A stretch of 27,500 nucleotides of DNA from Salpingoeca rosetta (lineage: Eukaryota > Opisthokonta > Choanoflagellata > Craspedida > Salpingoecidae). This document shows positions 1 to 14,700 of the stretch, in pieces (the stretch's first letter is position 1; every line of letters begins with the position of its first letter). The DNA is taken from NCBI RefSeq assembly GCF_000188695.1, contig NW_004754913.1, forward strand, positions 1,020,674-1,048,173, written 5' to 3'. Under the pieces are notes generated by a model. That model had not been told where the DNA came from and searched no databases. It saw only the letters and a program-made list of their open reading frames with translations. The position numbers were made by a program, and so were the translations under genes.

Positions 1-74
<74 letters not shown>

Positions 75-189
75 GCACTTACACTCACACGAACACACTC
101 GCACTTACACTCACGCAAAATACACACAATACACACGCTCGCACTCACACTCACACACAATACACACATATACTCGCACGTGTACCCAG
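1..189. repeat. CA microsatellite at the left edge, within a TTC27 intron
   Basis: Bases 1-72 are an unbroken CA tract that runs into the window from the left; 73-178 are degenerate copies with ACTCGCACTTACACTCAC units. The tract ends just before the first recognisable TTC27 exon, so it is the 3' part of an intron. This is CA on the sense strand near an acceptor, the same placement seen in other introns here. Confidence 0.85.
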
Positions 190-4203
<4,014 letters not shown>

Positions 4204-4294
<91 letters not shown>

Positions 4295-4490
4295 AGTAGA
4301 CGCCACGTGCTTGCGCCTGCTCCCACTTGCTTCCACGTGGCTTGTTGTGGTCCACCTTTCAGCGCTTTTCAGCTTACAGAATTAGACGTGAACGCTTTGT
4401 GTATTTGGTGACACGGGGAACCAAACGTACAGAATGCAATGGGTGACATGCACGCATACACACACACAAAGCAAAAACATACAAACACAA
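4204..4490. other. Tail-to-tail gap with GT tract between TTC27 and the type II membrane protein
   Basis: A GT tract (4204-4292) begins at the base after the TTC27 stop codon. The rest is unique sequence shared by the two 3' ends. I see no canonical AATAAA on either strand. No gene is supported. Confidence 0.7.
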
Positions 4491-4833
4491 TCATGTGGTC
4501 TTGGTCGGCTGTTGTTGTTGTTGTTGTTGCTGATGTTGTTGCTGATGCTGTTGCTGTTGTGACTGTTGCTTGGGAGTGTCTTTGAGGCGGGTTGCAATGT
4601 CCTTGCTCAGGCTGCGCAACTCGCGCGGTAAGCCAGCCCAGCCCGTGTTCATCGGGTACACAAACTGGCCATCCTCCACCTCCTGGCTCACAAGCAGCCA
4701 GTGCGGGCAGTTTTGGCGCACGGGCACGCGCTCCGGCGCATCAGGAGCACCGTCCACGGCCAGGCACACGGGGATGGTGGTCACTGCAATGAACGCAACA
4801 TGTGCAGCATGAAGAAATGAGATGAGGGCGGGT

Positions 4834-4874
<41 letters not shown>

Positions 4875-5866
4875 TGTGTGTCTGTGTGTGTCTGTGTGTG
4901 TGTGTGTGTGTGTCTGTGTGTCTGTGTGTCTGTGTGTATGTGAAAAACACGGAAGCACAGCACAAACATGACCACACGAGCAAGGGCAAAGGAGTACACC
5001 AAAATACGACAGCAAACGAAAGTAAGCGCACACACGCACAAACACTCACACACACACTCACACACACGCACACGCACACACTCACGCACACGCACAAACA
5101 CGCACACACACGCACACGCACAAACACGCACACACACACACGCACGCATACATTCGCACTTACCGCCGTGCTGTTGCTGGAGAGCGAGGGAGGTGTCGTG
5201 GAACTGTGGTGGGATTTCGTCCTTGGCATGCTCGTGCTTCAGCTTGGCAAAATACAAAGCAATCGCCGTGGCATTCTTCACCTTGCCCGGAACCTCGTCC
5301 ACATTGCTAAACGTGCTCACGCCCGCCACAAAGAACGGCGTGCCTTCCAGTACACGCGAACTCACGGGTGCACTCTCATCGCCAATCAACTTGCTGCCCA
5401 CAAACGCCGTCGCCTCGTCTTGCCACATGGCAGCGTGCTTGGGAACACCAGTCACCAGCATCTGCACCGGGTACACGCACTCGCCAACATCGGCCGGCTC
5501 CCTAAACCCGCCAGGATAGAAATCACACGGCGGCAGCGGAGGCAGTGGTGCTGGGTCAGTTGTATTGTCCTCGCGCGTCCCATTTCCGTGAGGCGGTGGC
5601 GGTGGCAGTGGCTGCGTTTGACCTTGGCTGTCAAGGAAGCCTCGAGCAGTCCAGCCAACAGCGCAGCCAGCGGCAAAGATGCACAGCACCAGCACCAGCC
5701 CGTTGCCGTGCAGCCAGCCATCTCCCGTCCTGCGCGAGGAAGAAGAAGGAGGAGGTGAAGGAGGTAAGGGGGAAGAGGAGGTGCCCCTCTCCTTGGCGCT
5801 CTTCTGTCCGCGGCCGCTGCTGTGGCTGCTGCCGCTCAGCGTCTTTCGCATGCTCTGTCTGTGCAT
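4491..5866 (-). CDS. Unrecognised type II single-pass membrane protein
   Basis: Two exons on the minus strand, 5866-5164 and 4783-4491, joined in phase (GTAAGT donor, TGCAG acceptor), give 331 residues. The start at 5866 is the first ATG of the open frame and has A at -3. Residues 1-50 are basic and Ser/Pro-rich (likely cytosolic); about 56-74 ([16 protein letters not shown]) form one membrane segment; the rest should be lumenal or extracellular. That part has a proline-rich stalk, three N-glycosylation sequons (NGT, NTT, NAT) and four cysteines (CDFY, ECVY, VCLA, NCPH) that could make two disulfides. The C-terminal tail is glutamine-rich and repetitive. I do not recognise the lumenal domain. 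The gene meets TTC27 tail to tail and diverges from the vWA-GTPase gene. Gene model fairly sure, function unknown. Confidence 0.72.
4834..5150. repeat. Paired TG and CA tracts in the intron of the type II membrane protein gene
   Basis: On the plus strand, TG/TCTG repeats (4834-4941) are followed, after 90 unique bases, by CA/CGCACA repeats (5031-5150). The gene is on the minus strand, so its transcript has GU repeats next to the donor (5163) and CA repeats near the acceptor (4784). The two tracts are close to complementary and could form a hairpin of roughly 100 base pairs with a loop of about 90 bases. Confidence 0.85.
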
Positions 5867-6397
5867 ATTTCCCGTGCACGATGCGACAATGCTGAATGCT
5901 GTTGCTGTGCTGTTGGGGTGCGCATGTGAATGGGGACGACGACAAAGAAAGCACTGTTGGGGTGGTTGGCTGGTCGTGTTGTTGTATCTCAGTCGCTCAG
6001 TGGTCAAGCTTGCAGGCACACCAAAAGTGTGTGTCACGCTTCAGGTTCTGACGTGGCAACCAACGAAATTCTTTTGGAAACATTCGCTAATATTCTTGAA
6101 AGACGAAGAAGTGCGCGTGAGCAATTCTGTTGCCAGTGCCATGACTCATTGGATCTGACTGTGCGTTTCTGCGTGCTGCCAGTGCTTTAGTGCAAGTAGT
6201 GCACACGCCACAAGCCACAAGCAACCAGTGGTCTCTTGCGTGTTTGTTGTTGGAAGAAGTGCGCACCTTTTTTGTTCCACCGTGCACTGCGTGGAGCTTT
6301 GTTGTTGTTGCTGTTGTTGTGTTTTGTCTCTTGTCTGTGGTTCATTTTTTTCCCTGCATTTCCACTGAGACACTCACACACGCACACGCACACGCAC

Positions 6398-6447
<50 letters not shown>

Positions 6448-6453
6448 ACGCAC

Positions 6454-6525
<72 letters not shown>

Positions 6526-6629
6526 CACAGACGCAACCCGGTCGGGGTGCCAAGCTCAAACACGCTGCGACTGAGACGAAAAGGAGCAAGCGCCTTAAAC
6601 GTCCACAACAAGCGACGACACCTCAGAAA
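5867..6629. promoter_or_regulatory. Divergent intergenic region with CA tract
   Basis: This 763-base gap separates two head-to-head genes and must hold both promoters and 5' leaders. A CA/CGCACA tract fills 6368-6523. About 105 unique bases then lead to the ATG at 6630. No TATA box is obvious. CACAG at the end of the tract could be the 3' splice site of a leader intron; this is inferred from placement only. Confidence 0.5.
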
Positions 6630-8133
6630 ATGATTGGCACCCGCAACGGCCTGCTGGCAGTGTCGGTGATCGCCGTCGCGCTGCTGTCCATGCTCTGGTC
6701 CAACAAACAGTACTCGTCCTCCTTTGGCGGCAACATCGACGACCTCGACGATTTTCACCTCCTCCTCACAGAAGCGCAAAAGAAGGTGCAATCCACAGCA
6801 GCAAATGTGCTCTTCCTGGTCGACTCATCTGGATCCATCAGCGCTGACGAATTCGACAAGGAGATCGAGTTTTGCAGGCAGTTTATGCAGAAGGTCAACA
6901 CCAAAGGCGCCGTCTCCCTGTTTGCGTCCCAAACCAAGTTTGTCACCCAGGGCTTCGTCAACCGCATCCCATCAAGTACGCAACACGTGCATGTCCAGAT
7001 GCTGCTCCGACCTTGAGTGCTTTCGTGAACTACATGTTGTTGTTGTTGTTGTCTGTGTCTCTTGGTACACCTCCACCCTGTGTTGCAAGCATCAGTCCTC
7101 ACCACAGCAATTTACTTGTCGTTCGCGTCTTCGTTTGGCGGCTTTGCTCTCCCTGCTCCGTCTTCCTCTCGATGCCTTGTTTGGCATGCGTGTTGACAGA
7201 TGTCGAACGCATCTCAGGCTCCACCGACCTGGCCGAGGGTGTAAAGGAAAGCTTGGAGCATTACGTCGGCAACAACGCGCCTGTCGTGCTCCTTATCCTC
7301 ACTGATGGACAGGCAGATGACATCGACGAAGCGGTGGAAGTTCTGGACAACAAGGCGCACAACGTCGTCCTCCGCGTCGTTGTTGGATTTGGCCAAGCAA
7401 AGCATGATTACCTTCAACGCATTGCAGCTGGCGGACTCACCTTCAGGTCAGCTTGATGAGCGACGAACGTCCGCTTTTCCGTGTGGATATGTGTGTGTGT
7501 GTGTTCTGCTTTGTGAGGATGGAATGAGGGTGCTTGCCTCTCTTTCGTGTGGGCGCTGCTGTGGCAGACGGTGGTTTGACTCAAAACCTTTGCATCTCTG
7601 CTTTGCTTGCGCTTGCTCCCTGCCAACGCGCTTGTCATCATCGTGCCTGCAGAGGTGCTGACATTCATCAAATCATCGACATGCTGGAGAAGGAGAACCA
7701 AAACCCCATCAAGCTGCAGCTGCTCAACTTTCGGGGCAGTTTCACGTCGGGGACAGACCTGTCCACAATGACATACAGCGGTACTCTCCGAAACGCCGAT
7801 CAGCTTCGTCCGACCACGCCCGACCTCTTCCTTGAGCTCTCCGAGTCAGACGAGACAGATTTCCTCAAGGGCGGGTTCTTTTTCAAGTTGCCCAAAGTCC
7901 TGCAACCCGGTGAATCGATCACCGTCACCTTTGACGTTCCAGTGCGAAACCCTGCTCGTGGGGAGATCTCCTTTGCGCAAGTCCCCTGTACGCTTCAACT
8001 CCATGCAAGAGATCCAAGAACCCACACCCCTTACATCCTGACGCACAGCGGTGTCGCTCTTCCTACGAGTGAGTTCAACAATGCATGTCCTCGTGTACTT
8101 GTGTTTTGCGAACCTGTACGGGTGCTTGTGTGC

Positions 8134-8176
<43 letters not shown>

Positions 8177-9703
8177 CACTTGTACTTGTACCTGTACGAG
8201 GGTGCAAACATGCAAGTCGTCGTGTGTCTCGACAACTCTTCAAAAGCAATCAGGCTCATCGAACGCTTTGCACTGACCCGCTTGATACTTGAACAGCCAT
8301 CTTCGCGCCATACTTTGCCAGTCTCCAATTCTATGACTACAAGCCACGTTTCATTACGCTTGTGGGGCCTGTTAGGAACGGTAAGGCGGATCACGAACTG
8401 TTCGCACGTGTTGGTGTACTTGTGGGCGGGGAAGAAGGCGATGGGAGCGTGTTTCAACCATGCACCTGCACGTTTCTGAACGCACAAGCAGTGGCGTTTC
8501 CAAAGGTGGCTGCAAGCCAAGTACTCACAACTGGGGTGTGCGCAAACTACTGATTTGCTTGCAGGCAAGACAACTTTTACAGACATCTACTGCTATGGTG
8601 CAAAGTCCTCAAGATCAAGGAACCTGGATGTCTGCGGAAACGGCACCACAGAGTCTTGCACCCGTGAGAATGCCCTTCATGGCAAAATGCTGCCACTAAA
8701 AATCATGGACACGTTCGGTATCGAAGAGCGTGATGTGGACACGGTTTGGTCTGAGGCCTACATCCGATGTGTTCTCAAAGGCTGCTGCACGAATACAACC
8801 CTGAGTGAAGCGCGGGGATGGTCGCAGTACGGTATGCCCCAGTGCGATCCAACACAGCACAAGGGTCCAGATGCGGTCATTTTTGTGCTCAAGATTGTGG
8901 AGAGCGACCCCGCGATGATGCAAGTCCTGAGCCGAATCGAGGATGTGATTGTCCGCTCATCTGACGTGAAGCGCGTGCCCATCTTCATTGCCTTTACGTT
9001 CCTCAACAAGCTGAGCTCCTCCGCCAAGGAGCGGCTGCGTGAACACGCCGTGGCGCAAATCAAGCAAGCTGGCCTCAAGTTCATCGACCTTCAGCGTGTC
9101 TTCTTCCTGCCGACGGACAACAACGGACAAACAAGCTGCGAAGTGACCAAGCCCGTGTTTGCCATGCTGCATGACGCGGTGCGTGTCATTCAGTCCCAAG
9201 AGCCAGAGCCTCTGGGCTTTCACTACTGGCTCTACGCACAGTGGCAGCTCTCAACCTGGTCGGAGGTGTTTTACACCACATTCAGTGTCGTTGTCATCGC
9301 TGCGGCCCTGCTTGCAGGTTACGTTGCCCTGAAGCCTGCACAACAGCCACAGAACTTGAAGCCTCAGCAGCAGGAAGGCGGTACCCGCAAAGGCAGACAT
9401 GGTGGTGGTGATGACGACGACAAAAACGACGACGACCGTGATCCTCCTGCGGCTCAAGTTACGCAGGATGCTCGTAACGGAGTAAAGGGAAGTGAAGGAG
9501 AAAAGGAAGAAGAAGGGCTATCGGCGCGGACCTCAGCAGCAACTGGCAGTGCCAACGACAGACAGGGTCAAGGCAGCACCAAACACGGCTCGACAACGCC
9601 TGACAGTGGCACTGAAGAAACAGACAACGGTGCCCATGAAGAGGGCCAAGACACCACGCGAGCAGCTACGGCAGGCAAAACCTGTGACCTGGGAATGGAC
9701 TGA
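6630..9703 (+). CDS. Membrane protein with vWA domain fused to P-loop GTPase-like domain
   Basis: Five phase-consistent exons, 6630-6975, 7200-7446, 7653-8068, 8297-8380 and 8565-9703 (TGA), encode 743 residues. In order: hydrophobic N-terminal segment (about 7-23); vWA domain (about 58-200) with a complete MIDAS: D65-S67-S69 in DSSGS, T124 in GSTDL, D151 in LTDGQ; an unassigned region (about 205-335); a P-loop domain with Walker A GPVRNGKT (360-367), DTFG as G3 (413-416), hydrophobic strand VIFVLKI (469-475) and TFLNK (509-513) where G4 would lie; a second membrane segment (about 602-620); and a charged, Asp/Lys/Glu-rich tail to 743. The LVGPVxxGKT strand-loop and DTxG recall the animal IFI44 family, but this is resemblance only. 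vWA MIDAS sites bind a metal and a ligand. Which side of the membrane the middle region faces is unclear. An upstream noncoding exon is possible. Confidence 0.8.
8134..8172. repeat. Short TG tract in vWA-GTPase intron 3
   Basis: About 18 TG units, ending in a CGCGCGCA stretch, lie in the first half of the intron 8069-8296 on the sense strand. Confidence 0.8.
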
Positions 9704-10134
9704 TCGTGATCTGACGTCTCTCCACCACACAAAACACACACACTCTCACTCACCCTTCCTTTTTGTCTTTTCGTGCTGCTATCGTTGTTGTTCATCCCAC
9801 CACTTAGCCACTTCCACCTCCCTTACGTTGCACACCATCCACTCTCCTCTTGTTTTCCTTTCATTTCCTTCGCCCTGCTTTCGTTGACACGTTTCCTTTC
9901 TTTTTTCCTCACCCCCCCCCCCCTTTGCTCCTCGTTCTACCTTGCATGGTTGCTTCTTTTGAGATCGTTTATGTTACACAAGGTCTCTGCCATTCCCATG
10001 ACTGCTTCAGTGGACACCCGCACATTACACACACCACCACGCCAAAACCGCACCAGCAAGCAATGCGAACATCTTCAGCTTCCCTTGGCAATTCCCTCCC
10101 ATTCTCCAAACAAACACGCACACCACATTGCGAG
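9704..10134. other. Tail-to-tail gap between vWA-GTPase and FN3-GRXCR genes
   Basis: A 431-base gap with pyrimidine-rich sequence (CT-rich 9740-9960, with a C run near 9911-9923), followed by ordinary unique sequence. It holds the two 3' untranslated ends. I see no ORF with family features and no structured RNA. Confidence 0.6.
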
Positions 10135-11715
10135 CTAGCACCTTGGGCATCGAATGAGGCCAATTTCGTTGCAGACGGTACAGCGGAGCGCCTTGTTCTG
10201 TGATCCGCTGTGATCGAATGGGTGGGCGATGCTCTTCTTGGAGCCTGCAAGCAACGGTAGGAGCAAGCAGTGCGGGCCCCACAAATGGTGGTTGTGGCGG
10301 TGGAAGAACAACGGTGAACCAAGAGTCATGAACGAAGCGTCATTCAAACAGATACAAAAAAAAAAGCTTTGTTTCTTCTGTGCTGTTCCGTGTACAGTTC
10401 CAAGTCACACACACACGCACGCACGCACACACACACACACACACGCACGCACACACGCACGCACACTGCTCACCTTGGCACCAAGTACAGTTGATGAAGC
10501 CACGTCCACCGCACGCGGAGCACTCCTCGACCGGTTTCTCTTGCTGTGTTTGGCGCGAGAGGAAGAGCAGGCAATGAACGAAGAGATATTCAAACAGACA
10601 CATAGAGTACATGCTTTTCAGCTCACACATACACGCGTGTCAGAGAGCCAAAGCAAACACGCTCACCTCGAATCCCTGCAATGTCGGCTGCAGCTCTCCG
10701 GCTTCGTTCATCTCCATCACCCGTTTGTAGTCCTGCACACAGTGTGCGTGTGTGTGTAAGTGAGAGAGTGTGTGTGAGTGTGTGAGAGAGAGTGTGTGTG
10801 TGTGTGTGAGAGAGTGTGTGTGTGTGAGTGAGTGAGTGAGTGTGTAAGTGAGAGAGTGTGTGCAAGTGAGTGAGTGAGTGAGTGTGTGTGTGTGTGTGTG
10901 TGTGAAAGAAAGCATGCAGCAGCAGATAACTTCCTTCCTTCCTTCCTTCCTTGCTTGCTTGCTTGCAGGCAAGCCGTGTGCGTGTCAGGCGAACAACTGT
11001 CACAGAACAGACGCACACGCACGCACACACACACACACACACACATTCACACACGTTTCTCCTCCCCCTCCTCCTCCAAATGCACTTACCCCAAAGTGGA
11101 TGCCGTTGACAAACACTTGCGGCACGGTTGCGCCGGCTCCACATCGCTTCTTCAGCTCGCTTGCATACTGCACACACGCATGGCGAGAACAGGGTGTCAA
11201 TCAAGACACACCTGAGGCTGGCAACGGCTCATACAAAATGTGTTCACCCAGCACACTCCCTCCCTTCCCCAAGGTGGAAACTTACACCAGCATCGAGGGA
11301 GATGTCCTTGTACACGACCTTGAGCCGCAGGTTGTACAGCAGCTGTCGCCAGTCAGAACATCGAGCAGAGATGCACATTGCGCTGTTGTGAGGCACTTGC
11401 GACTCATTCCCAGAACACGCACAACACCTCAAATACAGTCCCCCTTGTTCCAAACACACCGCACACCACACACAACCTTCTTGATGTCTTCACATCGCTG
11501 GAAAGTTTCTCGCACAGCCTGTACCCCCGAGATGTACACGACAATGCTGCCATCCCGCTCCTCCTGTCGTTGACATCGAGCGTCAGCGAGGGTCAACGGA
11601 GAGAGGGGAACACTACGCCACACACTGAGGTGATGCCAGCAGAGAGAGCGGAAGAAAAAGAAGAAGGAAGAAGACCGTCATCATGACACTATGACAGCCA
11701 CACACACACACACAC

Positions 11716-11746
<31 letters not shown>

Positions 11747-14700
11747 TACACGCGCGCACACACACATGCACATACACCACACACCTCGTAGATGCGTGAG
11801 AGCTCGTCGTCCTGAAGTGCGACGCCGCGGTGCGTGAGGACCTCCAACTTGGCGCGCACGCCATGCCGCTTGCCTCGAATCGTGCCCGTGGTGCTGCGGA
11901 TGGACCTCAGCACCTCATCTGCGACGATGAGCAGTGAGTGGAACACACAACAGGCAAGGCGTGGGAGTGGAGTTCAACGCGCTGTGCGAGAATGGGCTGC
12001 GCAGCAAAGCACGAGCACATGTTTCATGTTCACACACACACACACACAACATGCAACCTGTACCTGCTTCCATTGGCGTGCCGGTGTCTTGTCGCACAAA
12101 CGCACCGCGTGACACCTGATTTCCAGTCAGCACCTCCACCCGCGTTGGCTGCAGTACAAGGGACAGGCCACACATGCAGCACGCCAAGCGCCAATGGTGA
12201 GCGCGCAGGCATGGCAGTTGAATTCGCTGGCACGGCAAGAAGAAAGAGCAGGGTGGGGCATCAGAGTCATGTCCCAAACCTTCTGGCGGGCGGATGCTTG
12301 GCCACCTTGCCCCGAGTCTTTGTCTTGACCATGTTGCCAACGCTGCAGTACGCTCGGTTGCTGTGCAAAGCAGATTTGATAAATGTTGGAATCGCAAAAG
12401 GATCACACGTGCGAATGTAGATGCGGGTGTACACATACACACACACACACACAACAACAACAAACACACAAACATACACATACACACACATACAACACAC
12501 ACACACGCACACAAACATACACACGCACACACACACGCACACACACACAAGCACACACCCGTACACAACACACACACACACGCACATCGGAGGTTGATCG
12601 AGGTGCCATGAGCGTAAAGCCGGGCTTGCGACGGGAGCCTGGGATCGCGAGTAACGACAACGCAAGCGTGTGAGAGCGAGCGTGCATGTGCTCGCGCAGT
12701 GGTTCACAAAGGCCTCCACGAAACCACAGGAAATATACACGAACCTGTTCCGGCATCTTGCTTTGACGCATCATCTTGTGGTGGTGTTCCTGCGCGTGTG
12801 TCTTCGCTGCGATTGGCCGTCGTCTCGCCGGGGAGCGCCGTGTCATTGCCAGTGGCCACTGTCTCTGCTTCCTCACTCAGTGTTGTTCGACCCAACTGGC
12901 CCGCCACTGCATGCAAGCACAAGGATGATAGCGTCAGCACAAATCCACACAACGGTACACCAGCAAAGCGCTGGAAAAAGATGGTTATAGGGTGTAGAAG
13001 CAGTGTACAGCACCCAAGACAACAACAGGGCGCACACTGCACTTGCAAGCTAGCATGCTGGCGTACACAGCGCACCATCTTGTGCGCGCGTCGACGTGCG
13101 AGGGCCTGCTGGGATCATCGCGGTGAGCGATCCACGGGTGATTGGCGTGGGCTTTGCTTCCTCCACAAACTGCACTCGCGATGTCACTTGCTCTCTCCCC
13201 GAGATGGACCCCTTGTTGCAGCAACAAAAGTGAAAGTGTTCGTGAGAGCCCCGAACAACATGTTGTGTCACGTATATGATGTGTGCACCGAACACAGGCA
13301 GGCAGACAGGCAGGCAGACACACAAACACAGTCAGAAACAAACTCACCAACAAGATCCCCCTTCTCTCACACACCACACCACAACACATAGGACTCACCG
13401 GCACGGTTGATGTTGACGAGGACGATTGGGAGGATGTGGCGCGGTGCGCGGTTGCCACGCGCTCTGTGAGCGACTGTGCCGTCTCCGTGACGAGGATAGG
13501 CGTGTGGGGGCCTTCCCCTGCGCCCGTGCTAGCAAAGACTGCGTGTGTGCGCGTGCGTGTGTGTTTGTGAGAGAGTGAGTGTGTTTGTGAGAGAGTGTGT
13601 GTGAGAGAGTGTGTGTGTGTGAGTGACAGACAGAGAGAGACAGAGAGAGAAAGTGAGTGAGTGAGAGTGTGTGTGTGTGAGTGAGTGAGTGAGTGAGTGA
13701 GCGAGTGAGTGTGTGTGTGTGTGCGTGTGTATGTGTGCGTGTGTGTGTGTGTGTGTCAACCGTCGTGCGATATTCGCAGGTCCGCACGGTGTGCAACAGG
13801 TGTACGCGGTCGTCATATAGAAGGGCACCAGTACAGCAGGGTTGACTGACTTTGGAAGCGGTACGGGCGGCCTGAGAACAGGTGCCGTGCCGTGTAGGTA
13901 GTTGCTGTGGCGGGCAGGCTCACTTCCACATAGTCTGCTCGTGATGGATCATCATAGAAGAGACTGCAGTGCAGTGCAAACAGAACAGAACAGAAGGGAT
14001 AACACGTGTTGAGCGCTAGACGGCTGGAAGAAGCGGCTTGTCGCACTGCACAGAGTCCCATACAATTCACTCTCTCTCACACACACACACTCAAAAACAC
14101 ACACACCACATGCACACACATACACACACACACACACACACACGCACACACACACACACACACACACATACATTCCCAACGCACTGGAAGGATGTGAGGG
14201 GTCCATGTGGCTGTTTTGGCGGCTCCCAGGCAACGGTGATCGTATCTGTGGTCCGCGCAGTCACGCGGAAGTTCTGCGGGCTGTCTCCAGGGGCAGCTAA
14301 GCAAGCAAGCGCAAGGGCAGGAGTCAGCCCGCACACAAATCGTGAGTGCAGTCAGTGAACCTTGTCAGTGGCAAAAGTCATCTCCTTGCTATGTGGGAAT
14401 GCATAAGAAGTTTTTTCGAACAAGGCAGCATCAGCCTCTCAAGCAACACAAGCACCATGCCGAGATACAACAGCCCAAGGCAACTTCACCCCCTCCTCCA
14501 ACCTGGGGGCGTGCGCACGGTGATGGGCGCGGACTTTGGCCCGTCGCCGGTGACAAGGCCGATGGTCTGAACGCAAAACTGGAGCACATGGCAGGTAGCG
14601 CATTTGGAGAAAAACAAAAGTCAAAAGCAGCTTGCCTGCAGGCAACGTGCGTGGCTAATACCAGCAGAGAGCAAGCACACCAGCAACACTACATGGCCCC

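Noticed and set aside
5867..6037. Extension of the type II membrane protein frame up to 6037
   Set aside because: The open frame continues upstream but has no ATG before 5866; the frame at 6037 begins with GTG.
11286..11342. Donor at 11287 (GGTGTAA) for the glutaredoxin exon
   Set aside because: It breaks the frame of the next exon (YASELKK...VPQVFVNG). GTAAGT two bases further on keeps phase and is a stronger donor.
14171..14184. Donor GTATGT after GGGAAT for the second FN3 exon
   Set aside because: Using GTGCGT at 14184 joins the next exon in phase and gives an unbroken FN3 strand (LTSFHLFY); the GTATGT choice does not.
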